This document shows positions 1 to 6,062 of a DNA stretch of 7,545 bases, piece by piece; positions within the stretch are counted from its first letter, which is position 1; every line of letters begins with the position of its first letter. The stretch spans positions 1 through 7,545 of the forward strand of contig DAOUPC010000135.1 in NCBI GenBank assembly GCA_030626365.1. The letters are read 5' to 3'. The position numbers were made by a program, and so were the translations under genes. The notes below the pieces were generated by a model, which did not search any database, was not told where the DNA came from, and saw only the letters and a program-made list of their open reading frames with translations. This stretch comes from Paracoccaceae bacterium (GTDB taxonomy: Bacteria > Pseudomonadota > Alphaproteobacteria > Rhodobacterales > Rhodobacteraceae).

Positions 1-138
1 AAATCCTGTAACCGAGAGTCCGATTGCAGCGGTTTATGCATGGCCGAAGAGCGGACGTGCTCTTTGTTCTCGCCAGTGTTCGGGTGTCAGTTGGTTCTGA
101 CGGATGAAGGCAAGCAGGTTGAGATATGTTTCGATTGA
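1..138 (+). CDS. 3' end of a cysteine-rich, probably exported protein (partial)
   Basis: Frame 1 is open from the first base to a TGA at 136-138 and encodes 45 residues, so the start lies outside the window. The visible tail has six cysteines (visible residues 3, 9, 13, 20, 29 and 43) and ends in ICFD. Spacings such as CxxxxxC, CxxxC and a late GC pair look like a small disulfide-bonded domain. That would place the protein in the periplasm or outside the cell, but no signal peptide is visible here. I do not recognise the family. The gene is co-directional with, and 62 bases upstream of, another small cysteine-containing exported protein, so the two may belong to one transcription unit. The even cysteine spacing and a natural-looking acidic and hydrophobic C-terminus argue for a real coding end rather than a chance open frame. 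Confidence 0.6.
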   Translation, partial: KSCNRESDCSGLCMAEERTCSLFSPVFGCQLVLTDEGKQVEICFD

Positions 139-177
139 TACAGGCTAGATACGGGCCTGATACGGGGGATGGGATAC
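137..177 (+). repeat. Four GATAC repeats, three at 11-bp spacing
   Basis: GATAC occurs at 137-141, 148-152, 159-163 and 173-177, giving spacings of 11, 11 and 14 bases. The second and third copies share the longer core GATACGGG. The run fills most of the gap between the stop of the cysteine-rich protein and the RBS of the next gene. Spacing near one helical turn would place the copies on one DNA face, which suits an operator or a regulatory RNA element. It could equally be a decayed tandem duplication. No regulator is identified. Confidence 0.45.
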
Positions 178-200
178 TGCGCAATACCACGGGGAAACCA

Positions 201-569
201 ATGAAACAGCTATTGGCGATCGTCATGCTGCTGCTGCCCGGATCGGGTGGGGCGCAGGCGCAGAACTGGTGGGAAGGCATTTGGTCAGCCAAGCCAGAAT
301 GGTGCGCCGCTGCCAACCACATTGGCGATGTCACCCCGGCCCCGATCGAGATTACCCGCTCTGGGGTGCGGGGGTATGAAAGCCGCTGTTCGATTGCCGC
401 TGCAAGGTCAATGGACCGCGCGGTTGCGGTCCATTTGCAACTGAAATGCCACGCCGAGGGCAATGTTTACGATGAAGATCGGTTGATGATGCGGACCGAT
501 GAAACGGGTCTTGCGGTCTGGATCTGGTTCGGGTCTGGCGACCCGGTCCTGTTTCAGCGCTGCGAATAA
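201..569 (+). CDS. Small exported protein with four cysteines, function unknown
   Basis: The gene encodes 122 residues. Residues 1-20 form a clear Sec signal peptide: MKQ, then the hydrophobic run LLAIVMLLL, with an AQA cleavage motif before QNWW. The mature part is about 102 residues. It starts with a tryptophan-rich segment (NWWEGIW) and carries cysteines at 35, 63, 83 and 121, enough for two disulfides, with the last two residues being CE. I chose ATG 201 because it gives the signal peptide and has GGGGAA four bases upstream. An in-frame ATG at 126 lacks a good RBS and would bury the signal peptide and overlap the previous gene. It lies 9 bases before lcdH, whose RBS overlaps its stop, so the two are probably co-transcribed. 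The family is not recognised; a small periplasmic beta-rich protein is a guess from composition only. Confidence 0.82.
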   Translation: MKQLLAIVMLLLPGSGGAQAQNWWEGIWSAKPEWCAAANHIGDVTPAPIEITRSGVRGYESRCSIAAARSMDRAVAVHLQLKCHAEGNVYDEDRLMMRTDETGLAVWIWFGSGDPVLFQRCE

Positions 570-578
570 GGGGCAAAC

Positions 579-2057
579 ATGACAAATAATACAGCAGCCA
601 TCATTGGCGGTGGCGTGATCGGCGGCGGTTGGGCCGCGCGGTTCCTTTTGAATGGCTGGGATGTGCGGGTGTTCGACCCGGACCCCGAAGCAAAGCGCAA
701 GATCGGCGAGGTGCTGGATAATGCGCGCCGGTCCCTGCCGGGGCTAAGCGATGTGATGTTGCCGGACGAGGGCAGCCTGACCTTTCACGACACCATGTCC
801 GGGGCGGTCGAGGGGGCGAACTGGATTCAAGAGAGCGTGCCAGAGCGGCTGGACCTGAAGCGCAAGGTGTTCCAGACCTTGCAGGCGCATTGCCGCGAGG
901 ATGCGGTGATTGGTTCGTCGACATCCGGGTTCAAGCCGTCCGAGCTTCAGGGGTGTGCCACGCGGCCCGGTCAGATCATGGTCGCGCACCCGTTTAACCC
1001 GGTCTATCTGTTGCCGCTGATCGAACTGGTGACAACACCGGCCAATGACGCGCCGCTTGTCGAAAAGGCCCGCACGATCATTTCTTCGGTCGGGATGTAC
1101 CCGCTGCACGTAAAGAAAGAGATCGACGCGCATATTGCCGATCGTTTCCTTGAGGCCGTCTGGCGCGAGGCGCTGTGGCTGGTGCGTGATGGCATCGCCA
1201 CCACGGAAGAGATCGACAATGCAATCCGCTATGGGTTTGGTATCCGCTGGGCGCAGATGGGCCTGTTTGAAACCTATCGCGTGGCCGGGGGCGAGGCCGG
1301 CATGGCGCACTTTATCGCCCAGTTCGGCCCTTGCCTGAAATGGCCATGGACCAAGCTGATGGATGTGCCAGACCTGACCGACGAGCTGATAAAAACCATT
1401 GCAGATCAGTCAGATGACCAGTCAGGCGCGCATTCCATCCGTGAACTGGAACGCATTCGTGACAACAACCTTGTGGGGATGATGCGCGCGCTTAAGGCAC
1501 AGGACTGGGGGGCGGGGGCCTTGCTGAATGCGCAGGACAGCACGCTTGTGGCGGGCAGTGTTCTGGCGGCGCGGGCCGATCAGATCGACGATGTGGGCCA
1601 GCCGATTGTGACTGGCCGGCGGGCCGTGCCGCTGGACTGGACCGACTATAATGGGCACATGAACGAGGCGCGTTATCTGCACGCATTCTGCGATGCGACC
1701 GACCGGTTCATGGAACTGATCGGGTGCGATGGCGACTATATCGCGTCGGGGGGCAGCTATTTCACCGCCGAGACACATATCCGCCACCTGCACGAGGCCC
1801 ACGCAGGGGCGAAAATCGAAATCCGCACAAGGGTGCTGGATGGGCAGGGCAAAAAGATGCACCTGTGGCACGAGATGTATGAAGGTGATGTTTTGCTGGC
1901 AACCGGCGAACATATGCTGATCCACGTCAGCCTTGAAACGCGCCGCCCGTCAGAACCCGGCGCAGGGGTCGGGGCCACCCTGACACGGATTGGCGATGCG
2001 CAGGCGGCACTGGACATGCCCGAAGGCGCGGGGCGGTTCATCGGCGCACCCCGGTGA
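579..2057 (+). CDS. lcdH: Bifunctional L-carnitine dehydrogenase / hot-dog thioesterase
   Basis: This 492-residue cytoplasmic enzyme oxidises L-carnitine to 3-dehydrocarnitine with NAD+. Its C-terminal domain matches the thioesterase that releases glycine betaine from betainyl-CoA after the BKACE cleavage step. The N-terminal Rossmann motif is G10-x-G12-x-x-G15, followed by VFDP with D33, the acid expected to bind the adenosine ribose of NAD. The 3-hydroxyacyl-CoA dehydrogenase family signature is present as SSTSG (113-117) and HPFNP (137-141), with H137 the likely catalytic base. The stretch from about 186 to 308 (RWAQMGLFETYR, AQFGPCLKWPWTKLMDVPD) is very close to known L-carnitine dehydrogenases from memory. 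The 4HBT-type domain starts near 345 with DWTDYNGHMNEARYL (353-367). Stand-alone dehydrogenases end near residue 320; the fused form is known in Rhizobiales and Rhodobacterales. The RBS AAGGGG (568-573) overlaps the upstream stop. No BKACE gene is in the window. Dehydrogenase activity is near certain; the thioesterase substrate is inferred from the fusion. Confidence 0.93.
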   Translation: MTNNTAAIIGGGVIGGGWAARFLLNGWDVRVFDPDPEAKRKIGEVLDNARRSLPGLSDVMLPDEGSLTFHDTMSGAVEGANWIQESVPERLDLKRKVFQTLQAHCREDAVIGSSTSGFKPSELQGCATRPGQIMVAHPFNPVYLLPLIELVTTPANDAPLVEKARTIISSVGMYPLHVKKEIDAHIADRFLEAVWREALWLVRDGIATTEEIDNAIRYGFGIRWAQMGLFETYRVAGGEAGMAHFIAQFGPCLKWPWTKLMDVPDLTDELIKTIADQSDDQSGAHSIRELERIRDNNLVGMMRALKAQDWGAGALLNAQDSTLVAGSVLAARADQIDDVGQPIVTGRRAVPLDWTDYNGHMNEARYLHAFCDATDRFMELIGCDGDYIASGGSYFTAETHIRHLHEAHAGAKIEIRTRVLDGQGKKMHLWHEMYEGDVLLATGEHMLIHVSLETRRPSEPGAGVGATLTRIGDAQAALDMPEGAGRFIGAPR

Positions 2058-2065
2058 CGCCGTTT

Positions 2066-2086
2066 AAAACGGGGCCATGTGCCCCG
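2066..2086 (-). terminator. Possible minus-strand intrinsic terminator in the lcdH-EamA gap
   Basis: Read on the minus strand, CGGGGC (2086-2081), loop ACATG, GCCCCG (2075-2070) forms a six-pair GC stem and is followed at once by TTTTAAA. The T-run is on the minus-strand side only. Read in the plus direction the same hairpin is followed by CCCATTT, so it would be a poor terminator for lcdH unless Rho helps. A 26-residue minus-strand frame with start ATG at 2144 has its last codons and TAA stop (2066-2064) inside this hairpin. No recognisable gene feeds it, so its purpose is unclear. Confidence 0.4.
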
Positions 2087-2186
2087 CCCATTTGGTCAGG
2101 TGTTCAGTAAACATTTCCTGCGCGTCAGGGGCGCGGCGGTGCATCCGCTCTGGTTCAGGGGGTGAATTCAGGCCATAGCAGGGGGC

Positions 2187-3089
2187 ATGAGCCTTTGGAT
2201 TCCCGTCACCCTTGCGGCCGCGATCTTTCAGACATTGCGGTTCATGCTGCAAAAAACGCTAAGCACCACGCGCCTGTCGGCGACGGGGGCGACGTTTGCG
2301 CGGTTTGCCTATTCTGCGCCAATCATTGTCGCGGTGCTGGCGGGCTATCTGTTTGTGTCAGGGCGCAGCCTGCCGCCGCTTACGGGGGCGTTCTGGGTCT
2401 ATGTGCTGATTGGTGGACTGGGTCAGATACTGGCGACGATCTGTGTCGTGGCGCTGTTCAAACAGCGTAATTTTGCCGTGGGCATCACGTTCAAGAAAAC
2501 CGAGGTGATCCAGACGGTTCTGGTGGGGCTGCTGGTGTTGGGCGAAGGCGTCAGTGCTGGCGGGTTCGCGGCGATCCTGCTGGGGCTTGTCGGGGTGCTT
2601 GTCCTGTCCAAAAGCCCCGGTGGAAGCGGGCATTGGTGGCAACACCTGACCAATCGCGCGGCCGCGCTGGGGCTGGGGTCGGGGGTGTTGTTTGCCATCT
2701 CCGGCGTGACGTACCGGGCCGCGTCACTGGAACTGACCGGGTTAGAGCCGGTGTTTCGCGCCGGCATCACGCTGGCGGCGGTGACATCGGCGCAGATGAT
2801 CGCCATGGGGGCGTGGCTGGCCTGGCGCGACCGGGCCGAACTGCGGGCGGTCTGGGCCGCACGGCGCACCGCGCTTTGGGTTGGGCTGTTCAGCATGGGC
2901 GGGTCGTTCTGCTGGTTTATCGCCTTTACCCTGCAAACGGTGGCCTATGTCAAAGCCCTGGGGCAGGTAGAGCTGATATTTTCGATGCTGGCCTCGGTGT
3001 TGTTTTTCCGCGAACGCATATCGGGGCGTGAACTGGCCGGTATCGGGCTGTTGGGGGCCAGTATCGTGTTGCTGGTTCTCGTGGCCTGA
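2187..3089 (+). CDS. EamA/DMT-superfamily permease
   Basis: This is a 300-residue inner-membrane protein with about ten predicted transmembrane helices, the usual length and layout of an EamA (drug/metabolite transporter) protein made of two five-helix repeats. The first repeat ends with the segment NFAVGITFKKTEVIQ and then VLGEGVSAGGFAAILLGLVGVLVL (about 95-140). The second ends with the matching VAYVKALGQVELIF and FFRERISGRELAGIGLLGASIVLLVL (about 250-298). The glutamate-flanked 'ER/GE' loop before each last helix is typical of the family. EamA proteins move small metabolites such as amino acids or nucleosides, often outward. The substrate cannot be read from sequence. ATG 2187 has AGGGG just upstream with very short spacing, so the exact start is a little uncertain. 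It is co-directional with lcdH across a 129-base gap, which allows but does not prove a link to carnitine or betaine metabolism. Confidence 0.88.
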   Translation: MSLWIPVTLAAAIFQTLRFMLQKTLSTTRLSATGATFARFAYSAPIIVAVLAGYLFVSGRSLPPLTGAFWVYVLIGGLGQILATICVVALFKQRNFAVGITFKKTEVIQTVLVGLLVLGEGVSAGGFAAILLGLVGVLVLSKSPGGSGHWWQHLTNRAAALGLGSGVLFAISGVTYRAASLELTGLEPVFRAGITLAAVTSAQMIAMGAWLAWRDRAELRAVWAARRTALWVGLFSMGGSFCWFIAFTLQTVAYVKALGQVELIFSMLASVLFFRERISGRELAGIGLLGASIVLLVLVA

Positions 3090-3114
3090 CCCTAAGGTTA
3101 TGATCGGGTGCGCG

Positions 3115-4374
3115 TCAGATCAGTGCCGTGCTGAGGATCGGAAAATAGCTGAGCAGGATCAGGATCAGCGTCACCGCCAAAAGGAACGGCCATAGCGCCA
3201 CAAAAATGGTAAAGGGGCGCACCCCCGACATGGCCGAGGCGATGTATAACCCGACCCCCACCGGCGGGGTCAGCAGGCCCAGCACCAGGTTCAGACAGAT
3301 CACCACGCCAAACTGATAGGGGTCGATGTCATAGGTGTTCATGGCAATCGGCAACAGGATCGGCGTGACCAGAATTAGCGCCGCAATGCCGTCGATCAGC
3401 ATGCCGACAAACAGCAGGCAGACGTTGACGATCAGCAAAAAGGTGAACGGGTCCGATGTGACGGTCGATATGAACCCGGCCAGCTTTTGCGGCAACTCTT
3501 CATAGATCACCACCCAGCCAAACACATTGGCCGCCGCGATCATGAAAATCACCAAAGACGAATTGGTGGCGGTGCGTATAAACAATGCGCCCAGGTCACG
3601 CGGGCTGATTTCGCGATAGATCAGCCAGCCAACCAGAAACGCGATCAGCGACGCGACCGCCGCACTTTCGGTCGGGGTGGCGATGCCAAACAGGATGCCG
3701 CCGACAATGGCCAGCGGGATCAGGAATGCGGGCAAAGAGTTGCGCAAGGCGCGCAGGGCCTCGGGGCGGGTCATCCAGGTGCCACGGGGGAATTGTTGTT
3801 TCAGGCCGATCAGGGCAATCACCACAAAGAACGATCCGGCCATGATCAGACCGGGGATGATCCCGGCGATGAACAGATCACCAATCGGCAGTTGCGCCAG
3901 AACGCCATAGATCACGAACAACATCGAGGGCGGGATAACCGGGGCCAGCAACCCGCCGGCGGCGGTGGTGGCCGCGGCAAAGCCTGGGTCATAGCCTTCC
4001 TTGGTCATTGCCGGCACCATGGCGCGCGACATGACCGCGATCTGGCTGGCGGCAGAACCGATTATGGCCGCCATGAACATATTGGCCAGCAGGTTGATAT
4101 AGGCCAGCCCACCCCGAAAGCCGCCGACAAACACCCGCGCGGCACGCACAAGACGCGCGGTCATGCCTCCTTCGTTCATCAACTCGCCGGTCAGGATGAA
4201 CAGCGGGATAGCCAGCAGGCCATAGTTTTCCACACCGGAAAACATTTGCTGGGCAAAGCTGTCATACAGCACATTATTGCCGCTTTCGGCGATGTACCAA
4301 AGGGCGGTCAGGGCCAGCACAAGGGCAATGGGCACAGAGGCAAACAGCAGGACCAGAAACAGGATCGGGGTCAT
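3115..4374 (-). CDS. dctM: TRAP transporter large permease subunit, DctM family
   Basis: This is a 419-residue inner-membrane protein, normal length for DctM, with about 12 hydrophobic helices. It is the transport subunit of a sodium-dependent tripartite ATP-independent periplasmic (TRAP) transporter. Family landmarks visible: LLAIPLFILTGELM (53-66), GSAASQIAVMSRAMVPAM (106-123), GGLLAPVIPPSMLFVIYG (140-157), FGIATPTESAAVASL (229-243), GMLIDGIAALILVTPILLPIA (324-344) and DPYQFGVVICLNLVLGLLTPPVG (351-373). I chose ATG 4374 because it overlaps the dctQ stop as ATGA, a standard translational coupling. A longer in-frame start at 4488 would add 38 unlike residues that run inside dctQ. The gene ends convergently, 25 bases from the EamA gene, and no terminator is evident in that gap. 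Confidence 0.95.
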   Translation of the reverse strand: MTPILFLVLLFASVPIALVLALTALWYIAESGNNVLYDSFAQQMFSGVENYGLLAIPLFILTGELMNEGGMTARLVRAARVFVGGFRGGLAYINLLANMFMAAIIGSAASQIAVMSRAMVPAMTKEGYDPGFAAATTAAGGLLAPVIPPSMLFVIYGVLAQLPIGDLFIAGIIPGLIMAGSFFVVIALIGLKQQFPRGTWMTRPEALRALRNSLPAFLIPLAIVGGILFGIATPTESAAVASLIAFLVGWLIYREISPRDLGALFIRTATNSSLVIFMIAAANVFGWVVIYEELPQKLAGFISTVTSDPFTFLLIVNVCLLFVGMLIDGIAALILVTPILLPIAMNTYDIDPYQFGVVICLNLVLGLLTPPVGVGLYIASAMSGVRPFTIFVALWPFLLAVTLILILLSYFPILSTALI

Positions 4375-4931
4375 GTCTGATCTCCGATCATCGCGTCTGT
4401 CAGATTGTCGGGCGGGATGCCGGGGTTCAGCAGGTTGGCGGCGGAATGCAGCAGCGTGCCAAAGGTGAACGCCACCATGACCAGCCACACCCAGACCTTT
4501 TTGACGCCCAGCGTATTGGTCGGCTCGGCATAGATAAAGTTAAAGGTTGCCCCCTGAAACGCCTTCACATCGCCGCCCGCCGCGATCAGTTCCATCGGCA
4601 TGAACCAGCGCAGGCAGACCCACACCATCAGGCAGGCAAACACGAACACCACCAGATCGACAAACCGTGCCAGCCAGTGGCGCGCGGGGGATGGCAGCAG
4701 TTCGTTCAGCACCGTCACCGCAATGGCGCTGCGGTAATGCAGCGCAGCCGAGGCCGCCAGAAAGCACATCCAGACCATGGCATAGATCGCCGCCTCATCG
4801 ACCCAGTATATCGCGTTGCCCGTTGCGCGGGTCACCACATTAAGCAGGATCAGCCCGCTGACGGCGGCGGCCATGATGGCGGCGGCGAATATTTCGACCC
4901 GTGCCCAGGCCCGAGAGGCGCGATAAAGCAT
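4371..4931 (-). CDS. dctQ: TRAP transporter small permease subunit, DctQ family
   Basis: This 186-residue inner-membrane protein has four hydrophobic segments at about 13-34, 48-66, 88-108 and 146-165, the standard DctQ layout. The segment YWVDEAAIYAMVWMCFLAASAALHYR holds the conserved acidic helix start and the small-residue helix of the family. A hydrophilic loop of about 35 residues separates helices 3 and 4, and a soluble tail of about 20 residues follows. DctQ binds DctM and helps dock the loaded binding protein. ATG 4931 has AAGGGA (4946-4941) nine bases upstream. It overlaps dctM by four bases (ATGA). It is separated from dctP by 144 bases that hold a strong terminator and a repeat-rich leader, so expression of dctQM probably comes from read-through or a second promoter. 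Confidence 0.93.
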   Translation of the reverse strand: MLYRASRAWARVEIFAAAIMAAAVSGLILLNVVTRATGNAIYWVDEAAIYAMVWMCFLAASAALHYRSAIAVTVLNELLPSPARHWLARFVDLVVFVFACLMVWVCLRWFMPMELIAAGGDVKAFQGATFNFIYAEPTNTLGVKKVWVWLVMVAFTFGTLLHSAANLLNPGIPPDNLTDAMIGDQT

Positions 4932-4948
4932 GTTTTCTTGTCCCTTGC

Positions 4949-4998
4949 CGTGTTTCGGCTGTGTTTTGGCGTCGTGTTCTGGCGTCGTGTTTGGCGCT
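4949..4998. repeat. Degenerate tandem repeat, 11-13 bp unit, in the dctQ leader
   Basis: Four units start at 4949, 4960, 4973 and 4986. The last two full-length units are CGTGTTCTGGCGT and CGTGTTTGGCGCT; the second is TGTGTTTTGGCGT; the first is shorter (CGTGTTTCGGC). The array sits just upstream of the dctQ RBS, between it and the terminator that follows dctP. On the transcript it reads as A/C-rich GCCaaACACG blocks with little self-pairing. It may be a regulator site or simple replication slippage. Confidence 0.5.
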
Positions 4999-5024
4999 GT
5001 AGTTTACCATATCCGATCACGCGC

Positions 5025-5056
5025 AAAAAGGCGGGCCGGAAATATCCCGGCCCGCC
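5025..5056 (-). terminator. Intrinsic terminator after dctP
   Basis: On the minus strand GGCGGGCCGG (5056-5047), a seven-base loop, and CCGGCCCGCC (5039-5030) form a perfect ten-pair GC-rich stem, followed directly by TTTTT (5029-5025). It begins 19 bases after the dctP stop and precedes dctQ. This is a textbook Rho-independent terminator inside a dctPQM cluster, which would give more binding-protein mRNA than permease mRNA. The stem would also protect the 3' end of a dctP transcript. Confidence 0.88.
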
Positions 5057-5075
5057 CTGATTGTCTGATTGTGGT

Positions 5076-6062
5076 TTACTTGGTGGCCTCGGCCGCCGCG
5101 CGCAGGGCGGGCAGGGACGGGGCCTTGGCGGCCCAGATGTCTTCCCATTTGCCCATTACGTCGCCAAAGAATGACGCATCGACCGCTTTGACCGTGATGC
5201 CCACGCCGTTCAGGGTTTCCTCCCATACCGGGGATTTGGCGATATAGACGTCCAGCGTGCTGTCCACATGACGGGCCATGATTTCACTGATCATTGCCTT
5301 GTCATCATCCGACAGACCCGCATAAACCCGCGCCGAAATCAGCCCGACCATCGGGAACATCATGTGGTTGGAGATCAGCAGGGTATCGGCGTGCTCGTAA
5401 TATTTCAGCACGTTGATCAGTTCCACATCCATGTCGATCGCATCAACCTGACCATTGGCCAGCGCGTCGTAAACGGCAGGCAGTGGCATTGGCGTGGGGG
5501 CGGCCCCCATCAGGTTATAGAAATCAAGGATCGGGTCAAACGGGGTGATCCGCAGCTTGAGCCCCTTAAGGTCATCGGCTGTTTTGACCTCGCCCCGGCT
5601 AAGGATATGACGCATGCCGGCACTGCCATAGCCAACCCCGACAACGCCGGTTTCCTGGGGCAGCACCGCCAGCATCTCGCGGGCGGTGTCTGAACGCAGG
5701 ATCGCGGCGGCATGGGTCATGTCATTGGCCAGATAGGGCGCATAGAAGGCCCCGAAATTCGGCACCCGGTTGGAAACTTCGGCCACGGTCATGAACGCCA
5801 TGTCCAGCGCGCCGGTCTGCAATTGCTGCAACATCTGCGCCTCGTTGCCCAACTGGCGGGCCGGGAACACAGATATCGAATGCTTGCCGCCCGATTTTTC
5901 GGCCAGCTCCGCGCCAAACGCCTGGGCCGCCTTGGTCCAGGTGTGCGGCGGCGGCGTGATCAGCCCAAGGCGAAATTCCTTGGCCATTGCCGGGGCCCCG
6001 ATCAGCATCATCGCGCCCAGCGCCACGGCCCCTTTGGTAAATCCTTTTAACGTCATTTTCAT
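5076..6062 (-). CDS. dctP: TRAP transporter periplasmic substrate-binding protein, DctP family
   Basis: This is a 328-residue exported protein of normal DctP length. Residues 1-27 are a Sec signal peptide: MKMTLKGFTK, hydrophobic AVALGAMMLIG, then APAMA before KEF. The mature protein starts EFRLGLITPPPHTWTKAAQAF, followed by GGKHSISVFPARQLG (58-72) and LQTGALDMAF (81-90), both family landmarks. GLKLRI (168-172) carries R171, which matches the arginine that usually pairs with a substrate carboxylate, and ALANGQVDAIDMDVELI (200-216) is the usual second-lobe motif. The ligand is therefore probably an organic acid, but which one cannot be read. I chose ATG 6062 because GGGAGAG (6073-6067) lies four bases upstream and the signal peptide begins there; ATG 6107 would add 15 hydrophilic residues. 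It lies downstream of an aryl-CoA ligase on the same strand, hinting at an aromatic acid. Confidence 0.94.
   Translation of the reverse strand: MKMTLKGFTKGAVALGAMMLIGAPAMAKEFRLGLITPPPHTWTKAAQAFGAELAEKSGGKHSISVFPARQLGNEAQMLQQLQTGALDMAFMTVAEVSNRVPNFGAFYAPYLANDMTHAAAILRSDTAREMLAVLPQETGVVGVGYGSAGMRHILSRGEVKTADDLKGLKLRITPFDPILDFYNLMGAAPTPMPLPAVYDALANGQVDAIDMDVELINVLKYYEHADTLLISNHMMFPMVGLISARVYAGLSDDDKAMISEIMARHVDSTLDVYIAKSPVWEETLNGVGITVKAVDASFFGDVMGKWEDIWAAKAPSLPALRAAAEATK

Noticed and set aside
126..200. Upstream in-frame start (ATG 126) for the small exported protein
   Set aside because: It lacks an RBS, overlaps the preceding gene's last codons and would place 25 hydrophilic residues before the signal peptide; ATG 201 fits better.
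744..1310. 188-codon minus-strand open frame opposite lcdH
   Set aside because: It is an antisense shadow of a well-conserved enzyme, with no RBS or recognisable domain.
3487..4380. 297-codon plus-strand open frame opposite dctM
   Set aside because: It is rich in Gln, His, Arg and Gly, the usual antisense shadow of a GC-rich membrane protein gene, and dctM is certain.
4375..4488. N-terminal extension of dctM
   Set aside because: The 38 extra residues are arginine- and histidine-rich, lie within dctQ and are unlike any DctM start; the ATGA overlap at 4374 marks the start.
4900..5010. Minus-strand leader peptide starting at ATG 5010 and running into dctQ
   Set aside because: No convincing RBS, and its Arg/Thr/Gln-rich content just reflects the tandem repeat; no attenuation-type codon run is present.
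4446..5060. 204-codon plus-strand open frame opposite dctQ
   Set aside because: It is an antisense shadow with low-complexity His/Gln/Arg content that runs through the dctP terminator and the repeat leader.
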